DNA of 64,000 bases from Sciurus carolinensis (GCF_902686445.1 NC_062215.1:27364750-27428749), one strand, 5' to 3'. Numbered from the stretch's first letter, positions 43,575 through 55,245 are shown. Notes: generated by a model from the letters alone, not told the origin. Program-made: numbers and translations.

Positions 43575-43742
43575 AAGACCATGGTGTGGGCAGATGCTGG
43601 GTTTGAGTCCTGGCTCTGGAATCCATGAGTGTGAGGTCTATTTTCCATCTGCTCAATCTTTCTGATCCTCAGTTTCCTCTTTTGCACAAAATACCAAACC
43701 CAGAGTTTTGGCATGAATAAGCTAGTGAAACTTTCAGACTCT
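43575..43742 (+). repeat. MIR SINE
   Basis: GCTGGGTTTGAGTCCTGGCTCTGG, CTGATCCTCAGTTTCCTCTTTTGC and GGCATGAATAAGC in MIR order. The head is well preserved. Confidence 0.85.
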
Positions 43743-44743
43743 ACCTATCACTGGGACTTCTTTGGTTTGGTTTTTGTCCTTTTAAACCTCACTTGAATGG
43801 CTAAATGGTTATAGTGTATCTGTAGCTTTTAGTTATCACAAATCTCTTTGAGAAGTTGTCAGAGCATGAATAATACACATAAATAAAAAATGAGCGAACG
43901 GTATTTCAAAGCAAGGCAAGCCTGTTTGAAAATTTGGACTCAAATCATAGTTTCAGACCGATTGGAAATATTGATTGGATGACTAGCATACGGAAGGAGC
44001 TGTGTTAGGTTGTGTACAGGACAAGATTCATGTGCTCCCTGCATGCAAAGTTTCTTCCACTCTTCTTAGAGATGGCTGAATTTGGAACTGGTTGGCAGTT
44101 TTTCCAGGAGCATAGAACTATCTGCCTTCCTGCGAAGGAGAGAATTAAAGCCTGCTTTTGCTCAGTGCACAGAAGATGGCTCAGGAAGAGTTCTACAAAC
44201 TAAGCAATGCAAACAAGGTTATTGCTTCTCCTTTCCAGGTTTTCAGAGGTGGGTCAACAACAGTTTAGGAAGGATGAATCTAAGCGACTACTGAGATTGA
44301 AAAGATGCAAACAGCAGCAGGACAAACGAGAGATACTAAAGGTTACCTTTGGTAGTTAAAATGATGTAGGACAGATGAAGTTGGACACCATAGGAATTTT
44401 AAGGAAGCAGGTTTATTTAAGCTACAGCAAGTCAGAGGGGCTAATGCCTAAAAATTTCTGGTCTCCAGGTCTGGAAATTCTTCCAGATTTCTACTCAGTA
44501 GGGTGGTTACATGACAGTGGGTGGGTACATAACAATTACTCACTGTCCCATATTCTTAGGTAGACAGAGGTTTTACAAGTTTTTAACCAAGAAAACAGGG
44601 ATAGTATCTTTTGTATAGCAACAAACTTGAGACAGAGTCTATCACACTCTTTGTGTGCAAACCTGGCATTTACAAGAAAGAGGAAACTTCAAACCACATT
44701 AAGTTCTCTGCAGAAATCCTATTGACTTGGAGAGAAGCTTAAT
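43743..44743. other. Unique DNA, no gene seen
   Basis: Open frames of 60-70 codons in several frames near 44012-44563; no recognisable product and no repeat that I can name. Confidence 0.4.
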
Positions 44744-44948
44744 TATGGTGCATCTTTTTTTTATTGTAAACAAATGGGATACATTTTGATTCTCTGTACA
44801 TGGAGTAAAGGCATACCATTCGTGTAATCATAAATTTACATAGGACAATGTTGTTTGATTCATTCTGCCATTTTTTCCCTTCCCCCCCACCCCACCCACC
44901 CCTCTTTTCCCTCTATACAGTCCTTCCTTCCTCCATTCTTGCCACCCT

Positions 44949-44996
44949 CCCTAACCCTAACCCTAACCCTAACCCTAAACCTAACCCTAACACTAA
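44949..44996 (-). repeat. Telomere-like tract in L1 3' UTR (8 units)
   Basis: Eight six-base units: five perfect CCCTAA, then ACCTAA, CCCTAA and CACTAA, followed by CCCC. In L1 sense this is TTAGGG-like. The terminal CACTAA variant also ends the shorter tract at 8671-8704, so the array is an inherited part of this L1 subfamily. Confidence 0.95.
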
Positions 44997-45049
44997 CCCC
45001 TCCTACTCCCCCCCATTATATGTCCTCATCGGCTTATCAGCGAGATCAT

Positions 45050-45465
45050 TCATCCTTTGGTTTTTTGATATTGGCTTATATCACTTAGCATGATATTCTC
45101 CAATCTCATCCATTTTCTTGCAAATGCCATAATTTTATCATTCTTTATGGCGGAGTAATATTCCATTGTATATATATATGCCACAGTTTCTTTATCTATT
45201 CATCAATTGAAGGGCATCTAGGTTGGTTCCACAATCTGGCTATGGTGAATTGAGCAGCAATGAACATTGATGTGGCTGTATCTCTGTAGTATGCTGATTT
45301 TAAGTCCTTTGGGTATAGGCCGAGGAGTGGGATAGCTGGGTCAAATGGTGGTTCCATTCCAAGCTTTCTGAGGAATCTCCATACTGCTTTCCAGAGTGGC
45401 TGCACTAATTTGCAACCCCACCAGCAATGTATGAGTGTACCTTTTTCCCCACATCCTCGCCAACA
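45050..45465 (-). pseudogene. Broken L1 ORF2 C-terminal end
   Basis: Minus-strand frame 45196-45405 gives [20 protein letters not shown] and ends with WNQPRCPSIDE, the typical end of mammalian L1 ORF2. An AT repeat (about 45169-45178) and a premature stop near 45050 follow. Only the C-terminus is present, so no reverse transcriptase can be made. Confidence 0.88.
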
Positions 45466-45481
45466 TATGGTGCATCTTTTT

Positions 45482-45959
45482 GGTAGGGGTACCTGGTAGC
45501 TGCTTCAAAAACACAAAGAAAGAATCCCAAATAATTGCCTATACTACTACCCATTCATTACCATGAAGGTACTGAGGGCCCACCTGGGCAGGGTGCTCTA
45601 TGGGGATTGAGGTGGTGTGTGTATGTGGGAGATGGTTGATAATAAGGTTTTTAGGAACTCACAAAGGTAGAGATAAGACAGATACCTGAGTACAGTCCAA
45701 GAGAGAAAGTGCTAAGTGTTATAAAAGATTAAAGTTCTCAGGAATGAGAAATGGCACCAGGCAGGCAACATGGGGAGAAGTAGTGGAAGTGGGCAGTCAC
45801 ACTTCAGCCTGTCCTTGAACTAGAGGTGGCAACCATAAACACTTGGTTTTAGATGAATCTTAACTTTGTGAACGGAGGAAGTAGAAAAAGTCTGGAAAGA
45901 GGGCAGAGGCTCTAGACCGTCTCCAGGACTGAGACGTGTGTTTGCATTTTACTTGGTAG
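45482..45959. other. Unique DNA, no gene seen
   Basis: No repeat or gene recognised. Confidence 0.4.
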
Positions 45960-46320
45960 GAAATTGCTATTAAATAAGAATTTATTCAGCTATAAATGAT
46001 AGAAAAAATACAGCAGATGGTGATTTAAATAAGAAGGGTGTTCATTTATCCTATGCAACAAGAAATCAGAAGGAAGGTAGTCTAGAGGTGACCTGGCAAC
46101 TCCAGAGGCCATGGAAGACCCAGGGTCTCTCCCTTGCTCGGCCTTGGCATTTTCTGGTTGGATTTTGTCTGCATGCCTGCCACCTCATGATGGAGCTGCT
46201 CCCCTTCTAGCCTCAGGACTATGTAATAGGGAGGAAGAAGAGTCCAGTCAAGACTGTCACATCTGACTGGCCAGGAATGCATCACACCACACCTAGCTGC
46301 GGGAGAAGCTGAGAATTTTA
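45960..46320. other. Old interspersed element, unclassified
   Basis: AGGGTGTTCATTTATCCTATG, AACAAGAAATCAGAAGGAAGG and GACTGGCCAGGAATGCATCAC resemble a common old mammalian repeat (fragments such as TTTATTATCTCACACAACAAGAAGTC). I cannot name the family. Confidence 0.4.
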
Positions 46321-46424
46321 GTGGTTTGTGGGTAGGGAAATAATGACATGAAGCTTCTTACCAATGCAGTTGACTTTAATACTGGGCTTGGAGAGAATGG
46401 TCACACACACACAGAGAACTCTAA

Positions 46425-46560
46425 GGTTCGGAAAGATTAAGATTAAGTTCAGAAAGATTCATAGTCATATTATCTTAGTAAGTGCTGGAAATGAAATTTG
46501 TACCCAAGCAGGTGCTTCTCAAGCTTTTTCCAACCATCTCTCAAAGTAGACTGTTGGGTC
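46425..46560 (-). repeat. MIR SINE, antisense
   Basis: GTAAGTGCTGGAAATGAAATTTGTACCCAAGCAGG is the antisense MIR head, preceded by a duplicated AAGATTAAGATTAAG stretch. Confidence 0.65.
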
Positions 46561-47204
46561 TTTAATAGTTAAACTATCTCATATAGAGCCATGTGCATAA
46601 ACACCCAAACTCAGATGCAAATCATTCATCTATTCCTTTAATCCTGCTTTAATTTTGTCAACTGCTGCTTGTAAATATCCCTGGAAGAGAGTATGACACG
46701 TGGACAGTATTGGAATTCAGAGAAAGACAGAGATGAGGTAAAATTTCAGCCCTTCTACTACCCTATGGTGTGATTTTAGTCACATAAATTCTTTGACCTT
46801 CAATATCTTTGGGGGAGTAACAGTGAAGTGTGTAAAATAAGATGATGTGGGTAGGGCAGACATTTGGCCATCAAAGTCTTTCTCCAGTTGATTCTGGCCA
46901 GGTGGTTGTATGTTACTATCAGACATATGGGGGAGGAGTTGGCTACAGTCCTGGGAATACTTTTACTTTTCTGATCTGATTCCTTCCTTTTCTATTTCTT
47001 TCTTTCTATAGGTGGGAATGATGACTGAAGCTCATGCAGTCATCCTACATAATGAAGACAAGACCACACAAATACAAAAGACTTTATTATGAATAACATT
47101 GAACAACTGGACCATCACCAGCAGCTGCCAATCCCCAGATCTCTCAATTTGTGACAAAAATAAACTAATTTAAGATACCTTGGTTTTATTTTCTATTACA
47201 TTCA
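46561..47204. other. Unique DNA, no gene seen
   Basis: No repeat or gene recognised. Confidence 0.4.
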
Positions 47205-47300
47205 GTTAAGAACACTTAATATTTATATAGTATATAAAAGCACTTGGTACCTAGTTTGCTCAATAAATGGCAGCTCTTACTATTATTGTCTTCATCAATA
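47205..47300 (+). repeat. MIR SINE 3' end
   Basis: AAAAGCACTTGGTACCTAG and GCTCAATAAATGGCAGC with a TATTATTG tail. Confidence 0.6.
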
Positions 47301-49164
47301 TTACTGCTAATGTAAAAGTTAAAGACATCAAGCTACAGACTCACTTTCACATGAGGAAACTATGATTAAAACATTTATGTAAGTGTGTGCTATCCTTGTG
47401 GGAAAATAAGGAATTGAGAGCAACATAGAATGAAACTAGTTTTTCAGAGGGAGAAATGTCTGTACAGATGTTAAGAAAATGTAGTCAATAAGCCCAAAGC
47501 TGGGCTTTTAGTAAAGGACTCTCGACCTACATGCAGAAGCTGAGCACCCAAAGTGGGAGGGAAGCATTACTACCAGAGAAGTCAGAGCGATGACTACAAA
47601 ATCAGCTCTCAAACTCTACAAGAGGAATCTGTCACTCTGACTTGAATATAGTGTTTGTGTTCATGAAGACAGAGAGCAAAGAAACAAACAAAGGAGACTT
47701 GCAGTTTTCTGGTAAAAAATTTAAAAATCAGGGCAGTCAAAATCTATGAAAATGAATTCTCTGAGCTTCCGCATTCTCTAGCCAACTATTGAGTGATATA
47801 AAGTCTACAATGTATGTTAAATGTTCAGAATGAACCTAAAATGTAAAACTGAATCCTACAAAAAGCAGACACCAGGAAGAAGAGAAAAGTTATTTTAAAA
47901 AAATAATAATTCCAGTGCATAGCATTACTCCAGGTACAGATACGTTTATTAAATAAGGAAATAATCAAATAAATAACATAGGGTCAATATGACAAAATTG
48001 GAAATCCTATACTTATGAGTTTGACAGATCAAAATTTCAACCTACCTGTCTACTATCTATATAATTTTTATTTATATGTTTTCCCAAATATTTGCTATAA
48101 TTTATAGAAGTACCCAACAGTAGAATAAATAGATAAAACTTGGAATTCAAGAGAACTGGTGATACATGTTTCCTATGTCACATCTCATTAAATGACACAA
48201 AGTATACACAAATTAGGACAAAACCATAGCATCACTGGAAGAGTATAGGACACTCATGTTTGGTAGATCAGAATACTGAGGAATTTCTGAAAGGTGTTGG
48301 GCAGGTGATAACATATTGACTAAGAATCTTAAAAGACTAAATAACTCAAAACATGAAAGGGAGGAAAGTAGAGACCAAAAAAATATATTTTCCCAGTTAA
48401 ATTCTAGAGAGACCTCAAGATCAGGGGCAGAGTAAGCAAATAGGGTAACTGGTTAAAGATCCCTAAAAGAGTTGTCCCATTGAAAAGGCTGACATACATT
48501 GGTCCCCTAAGTGGGGCTGAAAGAATGGCTTCCTGAACAGATTTGCAAAGTGGCTATGTTGGGTTCTCAGCAGGCACTAAGGCAGAAAGAGATGCAACCT
48601 GTGTTCCCAGCCTGCGCTCCCTCCTGTCTTTGTTTACCATGATCCACCACTAAGGTAAATTCGCACACCTCCTTAAGGACTTCTCAGTCACTAGTTCCCA
48701 TCCCCTGAAAGCTCAGAGCTTCTGTCATCAGAATCCACAGCCAATGTGGTTGGGTAAAATGGAAATCACCAATGATTTCTGCATGTATTGAGAATTACGT
48801 TACAAACTCCAGGTACTAATTCTGTTCATTACCTTCTGGTTTTATAACTATGAACAAATAACTCTATGTCTAACGTTTAATGAAAATAAACCAACCTAAA
48901 GTGATTTATAGAATGAATAAACAAATCCCTTAGAAAAAAATTAATGAAAGAAAAAGAAATAAAAATAATTAGAGTAAAATTAGTTTCCTCAGAGACCATT
49001 GTGAGTTTTCTCCCAGTTAAAATAAAAAAGTCAAATCAGAAATCCTGAAGATTAAAAATATCACTCTGGAAATAAATGCGCATTTTTGAGATCTGGCCAA
49101 GTAAAACGACTTCCAGAAAACAGCAAAAAGTGCAATAGACTAACTTTCTGAGAGAATAGGAACC
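47301..49164. other. AT-rich DNA, possibly decayed LINE
   Basis: Base use resembles decayed L1, with phrases such as AAAAGCAGACACCAGGAAG near 47862, but no alignment by eye is secure. No gene is seen. Confidence 0.35.
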
Positions 49165-49660
49165 TGGTTTAGTAGGCAGAATTGTGGCCCTTGCAAAGAG
49201 GCCCATATCCTAATACTTGAAAATGGTATGTTTCCATAGGTGGCAAAAGGAACTTTGCGGATGTGATAGGATCTTGAGATGGGAGCTTATCCTGGATTAT
49301 CCTAGTGGGCTTGATGTAATCATGAGCATCCTTCTAAGTAAAGGAAAGAGGTGGGAATATCAAAGTCAAAGAGAGATTTGGAGATGCTCTACCACTAGCT
49401 TTGAAGATATAGGCAAGGAGATGAGTCAAGGAGTGTGGGCAGCCCCTGAAAGCTGAAGAAGGTTCAGGACTGGCTTCTCTCCACTACAGCTTCCAAATAA
49501 TGCCCCCTTGGTGGCACCTTGATTTGAGCCCAGTTAAACCCACTTCGGATTCCGACCTCCAAAAGTATAGAACAGCTTGTGTTGTGTGAAAACATTATAT
49601 TTTTGGTAAGATGTTCCATCAGCAATGAGAAACTAATACCCATGGAGAACAGATTCAACA
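49165..49660 (+). mobile_element. MLT1-like LTR (ERVL-MaLR)
   Basis: TAGGCAGAATTGTGGCCCTTGC, GGCAAAAGGAACTTTGCGGATGTG, GGATCTTGAGATGGGAGCTTATCCTGG, TTGATTTGAGCCCAGTTAAACCC, and an ending of GAGAAACTAATACCC. This is the order of an old mammalian LTR. The 124-codon minus frame 49464-49838 overlaps it and is not a gene. Confidence 0.7.
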
Positions 49661-51199
49661 GACCGGGTAACTGTGTAGTGAGGTTCAGAAGGGAAGACAG
49701 AGATGCTGTGGCCCGTATGCTTGTAACAAAATCTATAAAAGAAAGAATGCTTCTGAGCTGAAAGGGACTTGAGTTCTTAGAGAGGAAAAGGCCAATTTTG
49801 TCCTTTATGGCAAAATTGCCCAAAATTAGGATCCCCAAGGATAAAGAACGATCCTACAATTTTCCAGAAAGAAAAATGTTAGGTTGGTATAAGGGAGTTG
49901 TTATTCTCATTACAAAATCTATCATTTATTTGTTGCAAGTATTTATTTTAGTCTTCATTTGGGTTTCTGAAATCCACAGCTTTAATTGCTGGCATCAAAT
50001 TTCTTGTCTATAATATAGAAAGCAAGCAAAAATCCCTATAAAGAGCTAAGGATGTTCATTTTGAAGTTCAAATTCTGTTACTAAAGTAAGGGGCAGGGAA
50101 ATGGCGTTTTTAGACATACAGGATTGTAGAAAGTTTACTACCGACATATCTTTTCTGAAAACAAAACATCAAAAAAGATAATATATTAGGTTATATTTCA
50201 GCAAGATAAAGATAAGAAACAGAAATACTTTGCAGACCAATAAAATGACCAATGATATTGGTACAACTTGCAGTTAATACTAAGTAATTGCTGAAAACAT
50301 GGCAGTGAAATTTAATGGAATTGTTAAGTAGGCATTCATAAAGCATAAAAGGCAAAAAGTCAAAAATTAACAATCTGGAACCAAAATTTAAGATAGTTTT
50401 TAATACCACTGAGGAGGTAGTAAGGAAAAAATACAGAAAAGTTGTAAAATACCTTGTGATACAACTCTTATTTTGTTTGAGTGAGGTGGTTGTTCATACT
50501 GCATCATTTTTATGGGGACAGGGAAGTGATTTTTTGTTGTAAAGAGTTTGAAGATGTTCATCAGCTGCACAAAATATAAGGTAGAACCCTTAACTATTAA
50601 AGGTTTCTTTATCTTAGTAAAGAAAAAAAAGAAAAGAAAATGCGATCAAGGGTGAAAACCTGAAATAAGAACAAACGTATAAGGTGTTATACTGAATGAC
50701 CATTAGTGGAATTGATTTTTTCTTTTTTAAATTTTAAGGAATCTCAGTGTAGAATAGGGTAAACAAAAACCAAAGCAAACCAAACAAACCCCCATACCAT
50801 TCCTCTTGTTTAAGGAGAAGTACCTGCAACAAAATCACATAAGGAAATTGAAAATAAAGGAAAGGACAAAGGTTTATTTGGCCAGCAACTGCATAACGAC
50901 TACTTAGGAATAATGGGAAAAGCAGAACTGGAGACAAAAAGAGTGCTATATAAAATGGTACAACTTAAATTGATAAAAATACATTTTCTAAAAATACTCC
51001 TATGACTATTAATACCATGGGCAATATATTAAAGAGGAAAGGGATGATATAAGAGGGATTTTATTGGAAAAAGCACACTGGGAAACTTTCTAATTTTGTA
51101 AACCCCCAAAGTATATAGGGGATTTGTAAAATCGTAGACAACCAGAAAGAATGAGGAGAAATGGGGAGAGGAGAAAGAAGCAAGGAAGAAGATGAAATT
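49661..51199. other. AT-rich DNA, possibly decayed LINE
   Basis: No gene. No secure repeat identification. Several A-rich runs (about 50626-50640). Confidence 0.35.
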
Positions 51200-51500
51200 T
51201 CATTCTAGATATACTGAGATTGTACCTTCCATTTGTGAATGTGAGATATTTGCAAAAATTGATCATATAGCCTGTCTAAAGATAATCTTGGTAAACATAC
51301 AAAAACTCCAATTCTAAGGAGTCACATTCTCTGACTACAGTGCAATAAAGTTGGATATTAAAAGTGAAGACATAACAAAAAATAGTAAAAGAAAAAAGAA
51401 AATCAAACTCCTTGAACATTTTTGAGCATTCATGTACATTATACTTTGGTTAAAGAAAAGTCAAAACTGACCTTCCTTAGAAATGAAGGAATATGAGAAC
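51200..51500 (+). mobile_element. Old L1 LINE fragment, ORF2 middle
   Basis: GCAAAAATTGATCATATAGCC, AGGAGTCACATTCTCTGACTAC and AAAGTTGGATATTAAAAGTG resemble the L1 ORF2 stretch after the endonuclease. Frames are broken. Confidence 0.55.
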
Positions 51501-51539
51501 AGGATATGAATCTGAGATATAAAAGTCATAAAGAATGTC

Positions 51540-51712
51540 AGGATCAGGGCTGCTTCTTGCTCTTGAGATGGCCTGACTTCTCCCTTGAAGAAGCTTTTTC
51601 CCCCAAAGCTTCTCATTCTTAAGACAGTTCACATTTTCCCCTTGAATGTGTGTCTGCTTTTCTAAATAAATCTCTACCTGTGTTCAAAAACAACAACAAC
51701 AACAAAAAAGAT
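51540..51712 (+). repeat. Retroposon-like segment with AATAAA and A-rich tail
   Basis: AATAAA lies at 51665-51670, followed 15 bases later by an A/CAA-rich tail (51686-51710). The body (GCTCTTGAGATGGCCTGAC..., CCCCAAAGCTTCTC) is not L1-like and interrupts the old L1. It may be the end of an LTR or a retroposed transcript. I see no clear target duplication. Confidence 0.4.
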
Positions 51713-51789
51713 TGGTTTAGTAACAAAAACTTAATCTTTTTATGTAGAAGGCACTGATTGACTAAAATATGACAGAGAAAAACTCTTGC

Positions 51790-52380
51790 AGTTGAGCACC
51801 AATCGCATAAAACGAGAACTTACCAATGAAAGAAAACAACAAAGCAACAACAACACCAACCAAAAACAGGCCAATAGAGAAATGAGTAAAAGATCAAAAC
51901 TGGCAACTCACCCAGGAAGAAATAGAAATGGCCAATTGACATAGCAACAGATGTTCACACTGGCAATGAGAGAAATGCAAATTGAAACAAGATACGGTTT
52001 TTGTCTAATAGACTGGAAAACAATTTTTCAGTCTGCTAATAACAAGTTTGGCTGGCTTGTGGAGAAATAAGCACTTATACCTTTTTGGTGGGAGTTTAAA
52101 CTGGTTTAGATTTGTGGAGGGCCATTTAGGAGTACTTATCGAAAATTTCAAAACACAGTTGCTTTGAACAGCAAGAATACATCGAGGAATATAGGCAGCC
52201 GGGACACTCAAAGTCTGATTATTTGAAGAGAGAAAAATTGAAGAAGATTTCAGTTTTGATAATGGAAAGACTAGAAGAAGTGGAGTCCTGTTAGACCATA
52301 GAATAGTAATTAAGCATTTTTTGTTCAAATAATGCAGTAGATCTTTACATACTGGCATGGAAGAATTTTCCTATATTGTT
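51790..52380 (+). mobile_element. Old L1 LINE (L1M-like), ORF2 end
   Basis: ACAGGCCAATAGAGAAATGAG, GGCAATGAGAGAAATGCAAATTG, TGGTGGGAGTTTAAACTGG and TTAAGTGAAGAAAATCAAGTG keep the order of an old L1 ORF2 end and 3' UTR. Probably the continuation of the piece at 51200-51500. Decayed. Confidence 0.75.
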
Positions 52381-52409
52381 AAGTGAAGAAAATCAAGTGC
52401 CTGTGCATA

Positions 52410-52565
52410 CGTGCGCACACACACACACCATGCACATACAAATACAAATGCTCATATATACCTATATATGTATACATAGGGGCATACCTGCACACACACA
52501 CACACCATGCACATACAAATACAAATGCACATATATACCTACATATATATATATATATATACACA
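52410..52565. repeat. Tandem 77-base repeat with CA and TA runs
   Basis: A unit containing a CA run, CCATGCACATACAAATACAAATG and ATATATACCTA... is present twice, with a period of about 77 bases. The second copy ends in a longer TA run (about 52541-52560). It sits at the end of the old L1. Confidence 0.85.
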
Positions 52566-53341
52566 AAGGGGCATATGCTATATATTTGACTGTGTTTCAA
52601 GAAAAGTCTAAAAGGACAAACAATACTGAATAGTCAATGACGTTCCCTACATAGTGATCCTTGGTGCTTAACTTTATACAACCCTATTTTTTAAACCTAA
52701 ACGTGTCACATTACTTTTGCAATTTAAAAAATCTCTTCAAAATAGACAAATCAATCAAGATGGAAGGAAGATAAGGTGAGGGTGGTGAGACAGCTCTCCG
52801 GAGTCACATAAACCCAGGACATTTTCGAGGGCTGGAAGAGTCATAAATCTAGCACTGAGCATCCTTGTGATCAAAGCAAGAAGGTAGACGGTACCAGTAG
52901 AGGGGACCCCAAAACCATACAGCCTTGTACACAATTGCCACATCCTTCAGAAGTACTGTTTCCCCAAGTACTTATACTCTGGTAGAAAGTCTAATAGAAA
53001 CTTCTAGGGTGTCATATCAAACACTGAAGCCGCGACTCCAACAATCCTGCACACAACAAACACCAAGGCTAATTTATAAAAGTTGCTTCTTAAACTGACC
53101 ACATGGATTATCCTGGGGATTAGACTAATTCCAAGGAGGAGAGGAATCCTTCTTCTAGGAGAACACATAGGTGAATGTGAAGAAAGTTCTTCAGCTGGAA
53201 AAATCTATAGTGGACGCATCATTGAAAAAGATCAGTACCCAGTGGTATAGAGCAAGAATGAAGGAATGAATGACCAGGAGGGAATCTGAGCTGAAGCAGC
53301 CTGTGTTTCCACAAGCCCTTCCTCGAGATCTGGAGCTCTTT
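52566..53341. other. Unique DNA, no gene seen
   Basis: No repeat or gene recognised. Confidence 0.4.
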
Positions 53342-53354
53342 AAAAATCAAAGCC

Positions 53355-53599
53355 ACAGTGGTGCATGCCTGTAAGCCTAGCAGCTCAAGAGGCTGAGGCA
53401 GGAGGATGGTGAGTTCCAGACCAGGCTTAGCAATTTAAGAAAGGCACTAAGCAACTTAGCGAGACCCTGTCTCAAAATTTAAAAATACAAAGGATTGGGG
53501 ATGTGACTGAGTGGATGAGCACCCCTGAGTTCAAACCTTGTTATCAATAAAATCAATCCATCAATCAAAACTAAAAATAAATAAATATATAAATAAATA
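53355..53599 (+). repeat. Composite B1+ID SINE (MEN-like), with target-site duplication
   Basis: B1 half: CAGTGGTGCATGCCTGTAAGC, AAGAGGCTGAGGCAGGAGG, AAGCAACTTAGCGAGACCC. ID half: GGGGATGTGACTGAGTGG, GAGTTCAAACC. The tail is of the AAAT type. AAATCAAAGCCA flanks it at 53343-53354 and 53600-53611. Confidence 0.93.
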
Positions 53600-53611
53600 A
53601 AATCAAAGCCA

Positions 53612-54527
53612 GCTCAGAACCGGTTAGGAGCATGATAGCACTTTAAGGATGCAGAGAATGTCTCTAGCTTATTCACACCTACATACAAGTAAACATGCAT
53701 AGTTCATTCATTGTATATTAGCAGGTAACAAATCTGTACCTGAGCATGACAAATAAAACCTAATAGCCTAATATTTGGAAAAAGATCAGGCCAATAAATT
53801 CCAGCAAAGGAACTTCTGTTATGTGATAATGTCCTAAGATTGTCAACAAGAAGGTGGTGAGAGAGGATCTTCATGCCAGAGTGGTGTGGAGTGTTTACGT
53901 TGCCTTTTTTTTTTTTTAGGGTCGGATGTAATTATTACTGTCAATATCACATTTGTTCTTTTGCCTTCCTAGCATATGAATCAAATTTGCCACTTCGTGA
54001 AGCATGAAATTACCTTTTCAATACTAATTCAATAATAATGCTGAATAAACTGTGAGCAATTATCACCCAAATAAGGAAAGTTTTCCACCCCCTCCACTGC
54101 CTCTGTCACCTTCTAGTCACTAAGAATAACCTCCTTTGCTCACACCACTGAAGGAGGTGAAATTGATGTGATGAATGTGATATTTCTAAATCCAGTAAAA
54201 TAAGAACATCTCCAAAATTTGGAATCTCAGAAACTCCCAGACATTTCCTGCATTACTGATTCAACTGAAATGGTGTATGGTACTGTCATTTCTATTATTT
54301 CTAAAACACACTTAAGTTATCCTGAGGAGTAGACACTGTAAAGGAAAGGAAAAGAGAGATTTCTGGTTGCTGTCTAGTAAGAATTTATGCTTTTAGTAGT
54401 TAGAGGACCTCTTTAACCCAATTTTGGAATTCTAGACAGAATAACAATAGTAATTGAAGTAATAGTGATCATCATTTGGTCATAATTATGACAATGCTAG
54501 TAGCAAAAATAATAGCTACTTTGCCAT
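53612..54527. other. Unique DNA, no gene seen
   Basis: No nameable repeat. A T run lies at about 53906-53918. No gene. Confidence 0.4.
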
Positions 54528-54850
54528 CGTTTGGATCTTGAATGTGCCCATGTGCTAAGGTCTTGGTCCCCGGGGTGGCACTACTGGGAGGTGGTGGAAA
54601 CTTTCAGAAATGGGGCCCAGTGGGAGGAAGCTAGGTTGTTGGGGATGCACCTCAATGGGACAGTAGGCCCCAGCCCCATTCTCTTCCCTCTTAGGCTTCA
54701 TGGCCGTGGGACAAACAGCTTGGCTGCTCCACACAGTTACACCAGGATGTGCTGCTTCCCCAGAGGCCCAGAACAAGGAGGAAAATTGATCACGGCCTGA
54801 AGTCTCCAAACCAAAAGAAGCTGTTTCTCTTTATAAGTTGATTAGAGATT
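54528..54850 (+). mobile_element. Rodent-type MaLR LTR
   Basis: GTTTGGATCTTGAATGTGCCC, GGTCCCCGGGGTGGCACTACTGGGAGG, CAGGATGTGCTGCTTCC and TTTCTCTTTATAAGTTGATTA fit an MT/ORR1-like MaLR LTR. Frames of 84-89 codons on both strands lie within it and are not genes. Confidence 0.65.
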
Positions 54851-54859
54851 TATCTGAGT

Positions 54860-55132
54860 GACATAAGGCTGACCAACACACTGTGCTTTGGGAAGTACTT
54901 TGCCTCCTCATAAAAGGGGTCTCAGAGAATACTCTCATCTTCTTTCTGCCACGTGAGGATTCGGTGAGAGGGTGGCAGTCTGCAACCCAGAAGAGGGTGT
55001 GCACCAGAACCTGACCGTGCCGGCAACCTGATTTCTAATGTCCAGCCTTCAGAACTATGCAAAATAAACCTCTGCTGTCTGTAAGGCACCCAGTCCACAG
55101 CATTCTGTTATAGCAGCCCAAACTGACTAAAA
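54860..55132 (+). mobile_element. MLT1-type LTR, 3' part
   Basis: TGCCACGTGAGGATTCGGTGAG, CCAGCCTTCAGAACTATG, AATAAACCTCTG and GTTATAGCAGCCCAAACTGACTAAAAG, the typical MLT1 3' end. It directly follows the previous LTR. Confidence 0.75.
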
Positions 55133-55134
55133 GA

Positions 55135-55245
55135 GCTTTGGAAAGTTCCCCCAGGCCATAGGGTGAGAAGTGGCAGAGTTCAGATTTAAACCAAGGTCTG
55201 TCTGAGCATATTGCTCATGTCCTCGGCACTCTTCCATAGTAGCAG
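55135..55245 (-). repeat. MIR SINE fragment, antisense
   Basis: GGGTGAGAAGTGGCAGAGTTCAGATTTAAACC is the antisense MIR head. Confidence 0.6.

Larger units (their letters stand above)
44760..45465 (-). mobile_element. L1 LINE 3' end, antisense, 5'-truncated, with target-site duplication
   Basis: From left to right the plus strand gives the reverse of the tail (TTATTGTAAACAAATGGG), a 3' UTR with a telomere-like tract, and then the end of ORF2. TATGGTGCATCTTTTT occurs at 44744-44759 and 45466-45481, a perfect 16-base duplication. The match to the L1 at 30.5-32 kb is close, so the family was active recently relative to the LTRs and MIRs here. Confidence 0.96.

Noticed and set aside
44949..44996. 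Interstitial telomere from a chromosome fusion
   Set aside because: The units lie inside an L1 3' UTR and a related L1 elsewhere in the window carries the same arrangement.
49464..49838. 124-codon minus-strand frame
   Set aside because: It lies largely within an MLT1-like LTR.
52410..52565. CRISPR-like spaced repeat
   Set aside because: Only two units with microsatellite content in a mammalian genome; a simple tandem duplication explains it.
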